DNA of 64,000 bases, taken from NCBI RefSeq assembly GCF_004571135.1, contig NZ_SPSB01000004.1, forward strand, positions 744,001 to 808,000, given 5' to 3'. The first letter of the stretch is position 1, and each line of letters starts with the position of its first letter. Both the position numbers and the translations under genes were made by a program. This DNA comes from Algoriphagus kandeliae (GTDB lineage: Bacteria; Bacteroidota; Bacteroidia; Cytophagales; Cyclobacteriaceae). The notes below the pieces were generated by a model. It was given only the letters and a program-made list of their open reading frames with translations, was not told the DNA's origin and made no database searches. Positions 27,642 through 36,432 of the stretch are shown here, in pieces.

Positions 27642-28679
27642 ATGAAAACGTTCTCCACAAAGCACAGTCCTAAAATCCTCATCCTTCTCACAATCGTTGG
27701 ATTGACATCCTTTTTCTCTTGCCAGGAAAAAGAAAATACTCCTCCCCCGATTTTCACCCATGATGTCGATACCGGAAATACACCTTGGACTAAAGAGACA
27801 TTTGATAATGATTCGGAGAAATTCTCTTTCGCTGTACACAGTGATTTAACGGGTGGAGAAAGGCCGAGAATCTATGAGGTAGCCATCGCTCAACTGAATC
27901 TGATGAGGCCAGAATTGATAGTCAATGTAGGGGACTTGATTGAAGGCGGAGCACCGGATTCTGCAAGTTGGGATCAGCAATGGGATTCTTTTGATGCCCG
28001 TACTGAAGCCGCCAAAGCCCCGGTTTTTTACACCGGAGGAAATCATGACTTGACAGGAAATTTTGCTCAGGGGATTTGGAAGGAACGGTATGGAAAAAAT
28101 TACTATCACTTCATTTATAAAAACACTCTTTTCCTAGTTCTAGACAGTGAGGACCATGGAAAAGAGCGAAATGATGAGATTGAAAAAATCAGAAATGAGG
28201 GAATAAGGGTCTTGGATGAACAAGGTCGGGAAGCTTATGCCCAAACCGAATACGCCAACCTACCTGAAAGAAGTTTTGGAAACATCAGTGAAGATCAGAT
28301 GAATTACTTTCTAGAAGTGCTTCAGAAAAACCCGGATGTAAAATGGACTTTTCTAATGATGCATAAACCCATGTGGGAAAATCCAGAAAACGTGCGTTTT
28401 TTCGAATTGGAACAAGCACTGGAGGGAAGAAATTATACCGTTTTCAATGGGCATACTCACACATTCCGATACCTTGAGCGTAATGGAATGGATTATATCA
28501 ATCTGGCAACTACCGGAGGAGTTCAAAACAACTCCCTCGGAAGATCCATGGATCATTTCCTTTGGGTGACAGTGGATGAAGAGGGCGTTTCTATTGCCAA
28601 TTTGCTGATGGAAGGGATTTTAGATAAAACAGGTCATATCCCCTCTGATGGAGATACGCTGGTTTTTGAGAAAAAGTAA
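27642..28679 (+). CDS. lipoprotein metallophosphoesterase
   Basis: 345 residues with a lipoprotein leader ending FFSC (about residue 28). The calcineurin-like phosphoesterase motifs are VNVGDLIEGG, GGNHDLTGN, MMHKPMW and NGHTHTFRY. The first block reads SDLTGG, where the standard motif is DxH, so the first metal site keeps Asp but lacks the usual His. It is thus probably active on an exported phosphate ester, with an atypical metal site. It lies 33 bases after the serine hydrolase gene and converges on the sulfatase gene with only 17 bases between them and no clear terminator. Confidence 0.85.
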   Translation: MKTFSTKHSPKILILLTIVGLTSFFSCQEKENTPPPIFTHDVDTGNTPWTKETFDNDSEKFSFAVHSDLTGGERPRIYEVAIAQLNLMRPELIVNVGDLIEGGAPDSASWDQQWDSFDARTEAAKAPVFYTGGNHDLTGNFAQGIWKERYGKNYYHFIYKNTLFLVLDSEDHGKERNDEIEKIRNEGIRVLDEQGREAYAQTEYANLPERSFGNISEDQMNYFLEVLQKNPDVKWTFLMMHKPMWENPENVRFFELEQALEGRNYTVFNGHTHTFRYLERNGMDYINLATTGGVQNNSLGRSMDHFLWVTVDEEGVSIANLLMEGILDKTGHIPSDGDTLVFEKK

Positions 28680-28696
28680 ATTGGAATTTCTTCCCC

Positions 28697-30244
28697 TTAA
28701 CTTCCTGAATCAGCATTGAGTTGATCACCTAGCGCTTCCAATTTAAAACGATCAATGGAAGACTCTTGATGTTCTTTTACCATGATTTCTTCCAGCTGGG
28801 CAACAATATCAGGGTAACTTTCTGCTAGATCATTTTCCTCCAAAGGATCAAGTGATAAGTCATACAATTCTGTTTTGACAATCCCTTCCTTCAGCTTTTG
28901 GCGAACAGCCTTCCATTTCCCCATCCGAACAGCCTGCTGCCCTCCATATTCAGGAAATTCCCAATACAAAAATTCATGCGGTTTTTGTTCCTTTCCCAAG
29001 ATCGCAGGCAAAAAGCTCATCCCATCAAGATTTTCAGGAGTATCAACACCAATCAAATCGCAGAGTGTTGGGAAGAGGTCATAAAAAGCAGAAATATGAT
29101 CGGAATAAGAACCGGACTGAACTTTTCCAGGCCAATTCACCACCATAGGAACCCGAATTCCACCTTCATAAATAAAGCCTTTGGTCCGCCCATAACCATT
29201 GCTAAATGGCTGAGAACTTTCAAAAAAGTCAAAATCCACTCCTCCCGTGTAGGTAGGGCCATTGTCACTCGTTAGGATAAAAATGGTATTTTCAGTCTGC
29301 CCCAATTCCTCCACCTTTTGACGAAGTTCTCCAATTTGCTGATCGAGCAAGGTAATCATGGCAGCATAAGTGGCCCGAGGATAGCGGTTTGGGAAATAGC
29401 CTTTCGAACCATCATAAGGAGCTTCTTCCCCAAAAATCTCCACATATTCCTCCACCAAATCTTGTGGGGCCTGCAAAGGCAAATGCGGTAATGGAGACGC
29501 ATAATAGAGGAAAAAAGGCTGATCTGAATTTTCCTCTAAAAAAGTCAAAGCCTTTTCATGCATCACTTCAGGAGCATATTCCTCTTGCTGATAGCGAGCA
29601 TAGGAAGTTGGATCCATGGGGTCTGCACCTTCATCCAATTTCGTCCCTGGAACGACAATCTCATTGTTTAGTGAGACCTTTGCTTCATTCTCCCACAAAT
29701 GCGGCGGATAGAGATTGTGAGCTTGCCGCTGACAATTGTATCCAAAGAAGTAGTCAAAACCCAAATTGGTTGGGATTCCTTCGCTCAAAGGAGCTCCCAA
29801 ACCCCATTTACCCACAATTCCAGTTTTATATCCATTTTGCTGAAGCACTTTGGCAATCGTCAAAGTCTCAGCTGGCAGTGGTCGTTGCCCTTCCAAATTT
29901 GGATCTGTAGCAGCTTTGGCATAATCCCAAACTTCTCCTCTCTCTCGCCACTCATCATTGCCCCGAATGTAAGCATGCCCACTGTGCAAACCTGTTAAAA
30001 TCATCCCCCTCGCAGGAGCGCAAACTGGAGCCGCAGTATAATGATTAGTGAAAATCCTTCCGCTCGCTGCCAAAGCATCCATATTTGGCGTTTTGATCAG
30101 TTTTTGACCGTTGAATCCTACTTCTCCATATCCTAGATCATCGGCAAGAATCAGGACAATATTGGGTTTTTGAGGTTTTTGTTCGGCTTTTTCGCAAGAA
30201 AAAAGTCCCAAAAACAAAAACGCGAGAAGAAATCGTGCGGTCAT
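28697..30244 (-). CDS. lipoprotein S1-family sulfatase (formylglycine type)
   Basis: 515 residues with a lipoprotein leader ending LFSC (Cys17). The start of the mature part, NIVLILADDLGYGE, holds the paired metal aspartates; CAPARGMILTG is the CxPxR sulfatase signature whose Cys is converted to formylglycine; GKWGLG, SPLPHLP and TSDNGP are the other conserved S1 blocks. A formylglycine-generating or anaerobic sulfatase-maturating enzyme must be encoded elsewhere, as none is in the window. It is a lone sulfatase with no SusC/SusD pair nearby, so the target sulfated glycan cannot be inferred. Confidence 0.92.
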   Translation of the reverse strand: MTARFLLAFLFLGLFSCEKAEQKPQKPNIVLILADDLGYGEVGFNGQKLIKTPNMDALAASGRIFTNHYTAAPVCAPARGMILTGLHSGHAYIRGNDEWRERGEVWDYAKAATDPNLEGQRPLPAETLTIAKVLQQNGYKTGIVGKWGLGAPLSEGIPTNLGFDYFFGYNCQRQAHNLYPPHLWENEAKVSLNNEIVVPGTKLDEGADPMDPTSYARYQQEEYAPEVMHEKALTFLEENSDQPFFLYYASPLPHLPLQAPQDLVEEYVEIFGEEAPYDGSKGYFPNRYPRATYAAMITLLDQQIGELRQKVEELGQTENTIFILTSDNGPTYTGGVDFDFFESSQPFSNGYGRTKGFIYEGGIRVPMVVNWPGKVQSGSYSDHISAFYDLFPTLCDLIGVDTPENLDGMSFLPAILGKEQKPHEFLYWEFPEYGGQQAVRMGKWKAVRQKLKEGIVKTELYDLSLDPLEENDLAESYPDIVAQLEEIMVKEHQESSIDRFKLEALGDQLNADSGS

Positions 30245-30250
30245 AGTGAA

Positions 30251-30781
30251 TTAATTTAAGAGGTGGGTTTGGATTAAATCTATGGATTTTTCCAGGCGTT
30301 GGCTACGCGAACCACTGATTTTTTCCCAAGGAAAACCACTTTTCGCTGCGATATCTGCATACCAATTCAAAAAATATTCCCGCATTTCAGGTTCGGGATG
30401 CTCCCGTAAAGGATCAGGCTCCCAAGGCAAATCAATATCTGTCAGCAAAATCAAATCATAGGCACGTTTTTCCAATTCCTCCAAAATCCAAGAATGAACT
30501 TCTCCGAATTTATGCTGAGACCAGACTTGTATAACCCGCAAATCCGTATCACAAAAGAGCAACTTTTGGGCTGTTTTCGCTTTCTCATCCTCCAAAGCCA
30601 TTTGACCTTTCCCAATTCGCAAAAGGTCTCCAAAATCATATTCCCGATCCAGCATATCGAGATATTCTCGCGCAAATTCCGGCACCCAGGGCTCATCATA
30701 ATGAACCGCCAAATCAGAGGCCAAGGTACTTTTCCCGGTGGACTCCGGTCCTAAAATGAGTACGCGTTTAGGATTCGGCAT
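30251..30781 (-). CDS. NadR-like ATP-binding kinase (ribosylnicotinamide kinase type)
   Basis: 176 residues: a P-loop ATPase (LILGPESTGKSTLASDLA, Walker A near residue 11) followed by PEFAREYLD and LLTDIDLPWEPDPLR, segments characteristic of the ribosylnicotinamide-kinase half of NadR. The adenylyltransferase half of full-length NadR is absent. It probably phosphorylates imported nicotinamide riboside to NMN. Its start lies 14 bases inside the end of the PnuC gene, which fixes the functional link and suggests coupled translation. Confidence 0.88.
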   Translation of the reverse strand: MPNPKRVLILGPESTGKSTLASDLAVHYDEPWVPEFAREYLDMLDREYDFGDLLRIGKGQMALEDEKAKTAQKLLFCDTDLRVIQVWSQHKFGEVHSWILEELEKRAYDLILLTDIDLPWEPDPLREHPEPEMREYFLNWYADIAAKSGFPWEKISGSRSQRLEKSIDLIQTHLLN

Positions 30782-31385
30782 AGTGTTTAGCTGATTTGAT
30801 CCAGGTAAATAAGCCCATTATTGCCAAAACGGTAAAAAATAAAAACTGAAAAGACGTTAAAATCAGCCCTTTGTAAAAATAAAGAGGAACAGAAACCAAA
30901 TCAGTTATGATCCAAAAAATCCAGTTTTCTACTTTTTTTCTTGCCATCAGCCACATCCCAACAAAAGCAGAGGAAGTGGTGAATGAATCCCAATAAGGCA
31001 CGTCTGAATCTGTAAAATTGCTGAGTACAAAAGAAAGAATCCCATAGGAAGCCACAAAAATCAAAGCAGAAGTAACCCAGCCTGAAGGTTTGAGCCAAGT
31101 GACAGGAAGAACTTGCTGATCTTCTTTAGGATGAGTCCACACATACCAACCATAGATGGACATACTGAAATAATAGGCATTGATTCCCATGTCCGCATAG
31201 AGCTTGTACTGAAGGCAAATCCATACATAAATCAGTGTGGAAACTATGCCAGTCGGATACACCAAAATATTTTCCCGCATGGAATAAAAAACCGAAGCAA
31301 TTCCAAAAAATACAGCTATCCCTTCCAGCCAAGTCATAGCTTTAAGGCCTTCGGACAGTCCATCGATGAAAAATTGAAAATCCAT
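30768..31385 (-). CDS. pnuC: PnuC-type nicotinamide riboside transporter
   Basis: 205 residues with seven or so hydrophobic helices. The family features seen are WLEGIAVFFGIASVFYSMRENILVYPTG near the start (quoted blocks: GIASVFYSMRENILVYP), INAYYFSMSIYGWYVW in the middle and a WIITDLVSVPLYFYKGL region near the end. PnuC imports nicotinamide riboside by facilitated diffusion, driven by the kinase encoded just downstream. Some PnuC relatives carry thiamine or riboflavin; the NadR-like partner and the lack of any visible TPP or FMN riboswitch in the short upstream gap favour nicotinamide riboside. Confidence 0.9.
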   Translation of the reverse strand: MDFQFFIDGLSEGLKAMTWLEGIAVFFGIASVFYSMRENILVYPTGIVSTLIYVWICLQYKLYADMGINAYYFSMSIYGWYVWTHPKEDQQVLPVTWLKPSGWVTSALIFVASYGILSFVLSNFTDSDVPYWDSFTTSSAFVGMWLMARKKVENWIFWIITDLVSVPLYFYKGLILTSFQFLFFTVLAIMGLFTWIKSAKHYAES

Positions 31386-31408
31386 GTTGCGAAGAAAAGG
31401 ATAAAAGT

Positions 31409-31446
31409 TGGAAAGTGTGAAAGTGTGAAAGTGGTAAAGTAGGGTA
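31409..31446. repeat. short tandem GTGTGAAA-type repeat
   Basis: Between the divergent pnuC and Crp/Fnr genes the sequence repeats GAAAGTGT, GAAAGTGT, GAAAGTG, GTAAAGT, GGGTAAA. It occupies the region where both promoters should be, so the copy number could affect expression. The imperfect tandem pattern is read directly. Confidence 0.5.
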
Positions 31447-31541
31447 AAATTTTGCCAGAGTTTAATTTAGGTGAATCCAGTAAAGGTGAATATCTTGTAG
31501 GAAGGGGCATACCCCCTTTCCATCGTCACGCTATCTTAAAA

Positions 31542-32117
31542 ATGAACGAATTTAGCCCTCTTCATTTATACATCGAAAATCTTCATCCTTTGGACAAAGA
31601 GGTAAAGGACCAAATTGAGCATTCATTCAATTTCAAAAAAGTCAAAAAAAATGAGTTTTTGCTCCAAGAAGGAGAAATATGCAAATTCAATTATTTTGTG
31701 CTGAAAGGCTCCCTAAGACTTTTCAAAGTGGATCCGAAAGGAGAAGAAATGATCCGCTACTTTGCGTTTGAAAACAAATTTGCCACCAATCTTACCAGTT
31801 TCATTACCGGTATGCCATCCGAAGAGTATATTCAGGCAAATGAAAAAACCGAACTCTTATATATCCCCAAATCCATTTTTTTAGATTTGGTCGAAAGCCT
31901 TCCTCCTATCAACCGAGTTTATCGAAATATGCTTGAGAATGCTTACATCACTTCTCAGAAGAGAATATATAATTTTCAAAGCTACAGTGCACTTGAAAGA
32001 TTAAAGTGGCTACTCGAACAATACCCGAAAATTCTGTCTCGACTACCGAGTAAGTTGATTGCTTCTTATTTAGGAATTACACCTTTTACTCTGAGTAGGC
32101 TAAAAGCTGAACTCTAG
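31542..32117 (+). CDS. Crp/Fnr-family transcription regulator
   Basis: 191 residues from the ATG at 31542; an upstream in-frame start at 31452 would add 30 residues that do not look like the family. Residues about 10-120 form the cyclic-nucleotide-binding-like barrel (FLLQEGEICKFNYFVLKGSLRLF), a long helix follows, and the C terminus has a helix-turn-helix (LPSKLIASYLGITPFTLSRLKAEL in part). This is the Bacteroidota branch of Crp regulators, in which cAMP binding is usually not established. There are no cysteines suggestive of an Fe-S cluster. A small GC-rich dyad (AAGGGG/CCCCTT, 31502-31518) lies just upstream. The gene may control pnuC or the following outer-membrane protein. Confidence 0.88.
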   Translation: MNEFSPLHLYIENLHPLDKEVKDQIEHSFNFKKVKKNEFLLQEGEICKFNYFVLKGSLRLFKVDPKGEEMIRYFAFENKFATNLTSFITGMPSEEYIQANEKTELLYIPKSIFLDLVESLPPINRVYRNMLENAYITSQKRIYNFQSYSALERLKWLLEQYPKILSRLPSKLIASYLGITPFTLSRLKAEL

Positions 32118-32193
32118 CTAAAACATTGATCTAGAGCAATGTTTGGGAGGCACAGCTCCAGTAGTTTTGGATTCTATATTAAAAACATCCAAA

Positions 32194-32859
32194 ATGAAAC
32201 TAAAGCCCATTCTAAAAGCCCTCATTTACCTAGCCGTCTTTGTTTCTTCTTCTAAACTAGCAAAAGCTCAAACCTCCCATACCCCAATTCCAGCTGAAAT
32301 CATGTTTGGAAATGAGCGACTGGATTTTCAACTGATCGTCAAGCGGAGCTTCAGCCCAACAAGCAAGTTCAGTTTGGTAGCAATCAGTATTTTTGCACAA
32401 AACTATGATCGGGAACGAACGCTGGGAAACTCTATCGTGGCACCCGTACAGGTAACTTACAAGCTCGGGAAAAGTGGTTTTAGCTTGGCTGCAGGGGCAG
32501 AAGCCAATTCAAAAGTAGGATTCATGCCAATGGCCGGTGTTCAACATGTCTTTGCCAATCGTGAAGTCCTTGCATTGACTTTTGTCAATATGCTATCAAA
32601 TCAGGGGGCCAATGGACAAATTTTTGGAATTTATGAATACAAACCCCGATTAAATGACACTTGGTCTATTTACTCGAGAATACAGTTGATGTACATTCAG
32701 GGTATCTCTGAAACTGCACATAAGCGAAGCTTTCTTTACCTAAGAGCGGGATTGAAAAAAGGGCCACTCGGATTTGGAATCGGCGCTAATTGGGATGCAT
32801 ACGGAACAGAAAGGCAGACTGCCCAAAACTTTGGGGTGTTTACAAGGTGGGAGTTTTGA
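32194..32859 (+). CDS. putative outer-membrane beta-barrel protein
   Basis: 221 residues from the ATG at 32194, which begins a good signal peptide (MKLKPILKALIYLAVFVSS, cleavage near AKAQ); the longer frame from 32143 has a nonsensical lead. The mature part is a series of alternating hydrophobic strands with aromatic ends and terminates in Trp-Glu-Phe, a terminal aromatic typical of outer-membrane barrels. No named family is recognised. It follows the Crp/Fnr gene by 76 bases and may be its target. Confidence 0.65.
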   Translation: MKLKPILKALIYLAVFVSSSKLAKAQTSHTPIPAEIMFGNERLDFQLIVKRSFSPTSKFSLVAISIFAQNYDRERTLGNSIVAPVQVTYKLGKSGFSLAAGAEANSKVGFMPMAGVQHVFANREVLALTFVNMLSNQGANGQIFGIYEYKPRLNDTWSIYSRIQLMYIQGISETAHKRSFLYLRAGLKKGPLGFGIGANWDAYGTERQTAQNFGVFTRWEF

Positions 32860-32875
32860 GGAAAGTCAAAGTTGG

Positions 32876-32980
32876 CCGTCATTGCGAGTAAGAGGAACGA
32901 CAACGAAGCAATCTCTTGAAAGTTACCTCTAAATCTGGGAGACTGCTTCGCCCTGCAGGTCTCGCAGTGAAGGAAACGAA
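32876..32980. repeat. REP-like imperfect inverted repeat (CATTGCGAG ... CGAAGCAATCTC type)
   Basis: The left arm reads TCATTGCGAG...CGAAGCAATCTCT and the right arm GGGAGACTGCTTCG...CTCGCAGTGA, near reverse complements with a few changes, about 100 bases in all. Elements with this sequence are a familiar dispersed intergenic repeat in many bacterial genomes. It fills most of the gap between the outer-membrane protein gene and uvrA and has no coding potential. Confidence 0.7.
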
Positions 32981-33073
32981 TTAAGATTGTTTAGTATTTA
33001 TTACTTGCAATGCGAATACAGTGTATCAAACTTTCCCATGACTTCTTGGGTTTCCTCATTAACTTTGCCAGCT

Positions 33074-35890
33074 ATGACTTTGAGTACCTTGACTGATACA
33101 AAAGACCTCGAATCTCTCGATCCAAAGAAATTCATCATTATCAAAAACGCCCGGGTCAATAACCTAAAAAACCTGAGTGTTGCAATACCGAGAAACAACT
33201 TTGTGGTTATCACCGGACTTTCTGGTTCAGGTAAATCTTCCCTGGCTTTTGACACCCTTTTTGCAGAAGGCCAGCGCATGTACGTGGAAAGCTTGAGCAG
33301 CTATGCCCGTCAGTTTCTCGGAAGAATGGAAAAACCCGAGGTCGAATACATCAAGGGAGTAGCTCCAGCTATAGCAATCCAACAAAAAGTCACTACCAAA
33401 AATCCGCGCTCCACAGTTGGTACGACTACCGAGATCTACGACTATTTGAAATTACTTTTTGCCCGCGTGGGAAAGACCTTTTCGCCCATTTCAGGAAATG
33501 AAGTCAAGCACCATACCGTCACGGATATTGTGGACTTTATTTTATCCTTTGAGGAAGGTTCCAAGGTCATGATTTCCTGTCCGCTCCAAGTAGCCAAGGG
33601 AAGGAAAATCGAACAGGAGCTGGAATTACTTTTACAAAAAGGCTATACCCGAATCCTGATTGATGGAGATGCTTATTTTGTGGAAGATCTTTTGGAAGAG
33701 AAAAAAATCCCGAAGGGAAATTATGAAATTCTGATCGACCGAGCCTCTGTGAGAAAAGACGATGAGGACAATCAGTTCCGGATAGCTGACTCGGTACAAA
33801 CGGCTCTTTTCGAAGGACATGGAGATTGTAAAATCACAATCCCAGACCAAGAAACCCGTGAATTTTCCGACCGATTCGAGTTGGACGGGATGAGCTTCGA
33901 GCTTCCCTCGGTCAACTTCTTCTCTTTCAATAATCCTTATGGTGCCTGCAAGCGCTGCGAAGGTTTTGGAAGTGTATTAGGAATTGATCCGGACTTGGTA
34001 ATTCCAGACAAGGAACTTTCCGTTTACGAGGGAGCGATCGCTCCTTGGCGGGGAGAGACTTCACGCTCTTGGGTGGAACCGCTATTGAAAAAAGGAATCG
34101 AATTTGATTTCCCAATTCATCGTCCTTATAATGAACTGACAGAAAAGGATCAAGAATTACTCTGGACAGGAAATTCCTATTTCCGGGGCTTGAATGACTT
34201 TTTCAAAGAACTCGAAACCAAAACCCATAAAATCCAATATCGGGTGATGCTCTCCCGATTCCGTGGCCGAACTACCTGTCCGGAATGTCGTGGCACTCGC
34301 TTGCGTAAGGATGCTGCGTATGTCAAAATCGATGGAAAGTCAATTACAGACTTAGTTTTGATGCCTATTGATGAGGCTTTGGAATTTTTTCAAAATCTAA
34401 AGCTGAGTGATCATGAGACTAAAGTGGCCAACCGGCTGCTAAAGGAAATTGTCAGTCGATTGGAATTTATGGATCAGGTTGGACTTGGATATTTGACGCT
34501 GAATCGATTGACTTCTACCCTTTCCGGTGGGGAGTATCAACGTATCAAACTGGCAACTTCCCTAGGCTCTGCATTGGTTGGCTCCATGTACATTTTGGAC
34601 GAACCGAGTATTGGGTTGCACCCACGGGACACGGATCGATTGGTAGGAGTACTTAAGTCCCTTCGGGATATGGGAAATACCGTTATTGTGGTGGAGCATG
34701 AGGAAAAAGTCATGAAAGCTGCCAATCAAATCATCGACATCGGACCTGATGCCGGAGTACACGGCGGGGAATTATTATTCCAAGGATCGATTCAGGATTT
34801 GATGGCCTCGGCCCAAACGCATACCGCCAAATACCTTCGTGGAGAAGAGCAAATCTGGAAAAAGAATGGCAACCGAAAGTGGAAAGACTCCATTATCGTC
34901 AAAGGGGCTCGAGAGAATAATTTGAAAAATCTCACCGTACAATTCCCGCTAAACACCTTAACCGTCGTGACAGGTGTTTCCGGTTCTGGAAAATCTACGC
35001 TGATCAAAAAAGTTCTTTATCCTGCTTTAGGCAAAATGCTCGGAACCGTCATTGATGAGAGTGGAAAATACGACCGAATTGAAGGGGATTACAAGCGGAT
35101 TACCCAAGTGGAATTTGTGGATCAAAATCCGATTGGAAAATCATCCAGATCCAATCCTGTCACCTATGTCAAGGCATACGATGCCATTCGGGCACTTTTT
35201 GCAGATCAGCCACTTTCTAAGCAACGAGGATACAAACCTGCATTTTTCTCTTTCAATGTAGACGGAGGCCGATGTGAAGCTTGTCAGGGAGAGGGGACGA
35301 TTACTGTGGAGATGCAGTTTATGGCAGATATCCACCTAACCTGTGAATCCTGCAAGGGAAAACGCTTCAAGAATGAAATCCTCGATGTGAAATACAAGGA
35401 CAAGGATATTTCCGAGGTCTTGGGAATGACCATAGACGAAGCGATGGAATTCTTTCAGGGAAAAACCCAAATAATCAATCGGCTTCAACCTTTGCAGGAA
35501 GTTGGATTAGGCTATATCGGGATGGGACAAAGCTCCAATACCCTTTCCGGAGGGGAAGCTCAACGCGTGAAATTAGCTTCATTCCTTGGAAAAGGTGGTA
35601 CCAAATCCGGTGATCAGGTGCTCTTTATTTTTGACGAACCGACTACTGGACTTCACTTCCACGATATCAGCAAGCTCTTACACAGCATCAATGCATTGAT
35701 CGATCAGGGTCATTCGGTAATTATCATTGAGCATAATACAGAAGTGATCCGTTCTGCCGATTGGGTGATCGATTTGGGTCCAGAGGGGGGAAACAAAGGA
35801 GGTCATTTGACTTTTGCAGGAACCCCAGAAGATTTGGCAAAGGAAGAGGGAAATTATACCGCTAAGTATCTAAGAGAAGGATTAGCCTAA
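33074..35890 (+). CDS. uvrA: excinuclease ABC subunit A
   Basis: UvrA, the damage-recognition ATPase of nucleotide excision repair. 938 residues from the ATG at 33074, normal for the family; earlier in-frame starts would add residues unlike UvrA. Both ABC modules are complete: Walker [17 protein letters not shown] and [13 protein letters not shown], signatures [13 protein letters not shown] and [13 protein letters not shown], Walker [13 protein letters not shown] and [11 protein letters not shown]. Zinc modules are [14 protein letters not shown] and [14 protein letters not shown]. Its last 30 codons and the following sequence are duplicated at 39115 (see repeat). No LexA-type operator is evident upstream, where a REP-like element lies. 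Confidence 0.95.
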   Translation: MTLSTLTDTKDLESLDPKKFIIIKNARVNNLKNLSVAIPRNNFVVITGLSGSGKSSLAFDTLFAEGQRMYVESLSSYARQFLGRMEKPEVEYIKGVAPAIAIQQKVTTKNPRSTVGTTTEIYDYLKLLFARVGKTFSPISGNEVKHHTVTDIVDFILSFEEGSKVMISCPLQVAKGRKIEQELELLLQKGYTRILIDGDAYFVEDLLEEKKIPKGNYEILIDRASVRKDDEDNQFRIADSVQTALFEGHGDCKITIPDQETREFSDRFELDGMSFELPSVNFFSFNNPYGACKRCEGFGSVLGIDPDLVIPDKELSVYEGAIAPWRGETSRSWVEPLLKKGIEFDFPIHRPYNELTEKDQELLWTGNSYFRGLNDFFKELETKTHKIQYRVMLSRFRGRTTCPECRGTRLRKDAAYVKIDGKSITDLVLMPIDEALEFFQNLKLSDHETKVANRLLKEIVSRLEFMDQVGLGYLTLNRLTSTLSGGEYQRIKLATSLGSALVGSMYILDEPSIGLHPRDTDRLVGVLKSLRDMGNTVIVVEHEEKVMKAANQIIDIGPDAGVHGGELLFQGSIQDLMASAQTHTAKYLRGEEQIWKKNGNRKWKDSIIVKGARENNLKNLTVQFPLNTLTVVTGVSGSGKSTLIKKVLYPALGKMLGTVIDESGKYDRIEGDYKRITQVEFVDQNPIGKSSRSNPVTYVKAYDAIRALFADQPLSKQRGYKPAFFSFNVDGGRCEACQGEGTITVEMQFMADIHLTCESCKGKRFKNEILDVKYKDKDISEVLGMTIDEAMEFFQGKTQIINRLQPLQEVGLGYIGMGQSSNTLSGGEAQRVKLASFLGKGGTKSGDQVLFIFDEPTTGLHFHDISKLLHSINALIDQGHSVIIIEHNTEVIRSADWVIDLGPEGGNKGGHLTFAGTPEDLAKEEGNYTAKYLREGLA

Positions 35891-36064
35891 GAGGAATTAG
35901 ATTAAATCCTTGGCTAAATTCAAAAAAATTACCTCCGGATTAAAATTTTATTTTCCTGTTTTTCAAAAAGTTATAACTAAATTTAATTTTTTGTCGTTTT
36001 TTTTCTTGACAACTAAGCATCATTTTTTTTCTTAGAGGAGAAAATAGTTTTAGGCCTAAACTTT
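35801..36064 (+). repeat. duplicated block, copy 1 (uvrA 3' end plus promoter region)
   Basis: 264 bases comprising the last 30 codons of uvrA, its stop, about 110 bases of AT-rich spacer and the promoter/leader up to CCTAAACTTT. The same block recurs at 39115-39380. My hand alignment finds about six substitutions and two single-base gaps (near 97 percent identity); the spacer is unchanged and most differences fall in the last 70 bases, in the promoter. After 36064 the two copies diverge abruptly, shortly before each module's start codon. Confidence 0.95.
36006..36036 (+). promoter_or_regulatory. promoter of peptide module A (degenerate -7 box)
   Basis: TTG at 36006-36008 (in TTGACAAC) with, 20 bases later, TTCTTAGA. 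By alignment with the second copy, where the box is TATCTTGG, this copy has lost one base and the key A of the -7 element, so it may be weaker. Transcription would begin near 36040, leaving a leader of about 60 bases. Confidence 0.45.
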
Positions 36065-36101
36065 CTCGATTAATCAATTTTCTTACTTAAAACAGAGAAA
36101 A

Positions 36102-36428
36102 ATGAAAAAGGAACTCGTCAAAAAATCTCGAATTTTCATGTTTTCCATTGTGGTATTATTCACTTTTGGAATACCATTTAACATTTCTTCTGAAAGTCCT
36201 CTTTTTCAGCTTGGTTCCAATCTATTTCAGGTCTCTACCATGGCACAAAGTATAGGTGATATAGATTTACCAGAAATACCTGATTCAAATACTCTAAAAT
36301 GTCGGTGTAAAAATGATGATGACGGAAACAAAATTTGTGGATCAGGAAATCATATTTCACTAAGACCAAAATGTGCAGAGTTTGAATCCGGACAGGGTAT
36401 TTGCGGTTTATATTCTATTAATTGTTAA
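36102..36428 (+). CDS. small secreted cysteine-rich protein, module A
   Basis: 108 residues: a basic start, a hydrophobic segment (about 12-28), a possible signal peptidase site near STMAQS (about residue 49), and a mature part of about 58 residues with six cysteines (KCRCK, KICGS, PKCAE, GICGL and a C-terminal Asn-Cys). Six cysteines in an exported peptide suggest disulfides. I recognise no family; the layout (exported small Cys-rich peptide before a six-bladed propeller lipoprotein) resembles the NVEAL-type peptides of Bacteroidota. It is the first gene after the duplicated promoter and precedes the propeller gene by 4 bases. Confidence 0.7.
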   Translation: MKKELVKKSRIFMFSIVVLFTFGIPFNISSESPLFQLGSNLFQVSTMAQSIGDIDLPEIPDSNTLKCRCKNDDDGNKICGSGNHISLRPKCAEFESGQGICGLYSINC

Positions 36429-36432
36429 AGTT

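Noticed and set aside
29389..29910. A 173-codon open frame antisense to the sulfatase gene
   Set aside because: It lies wholly inside a well-supported S1 sulfatase and its translation is low in secondary-structure pattern.
36373..36432. An earlier start for the module A propeller gene
   Set aside because: It overlaps the peptide gene by 56 bases and would place an unrelated peptide in front of a lipoprotein leader; the ATG at 36433 fits better.
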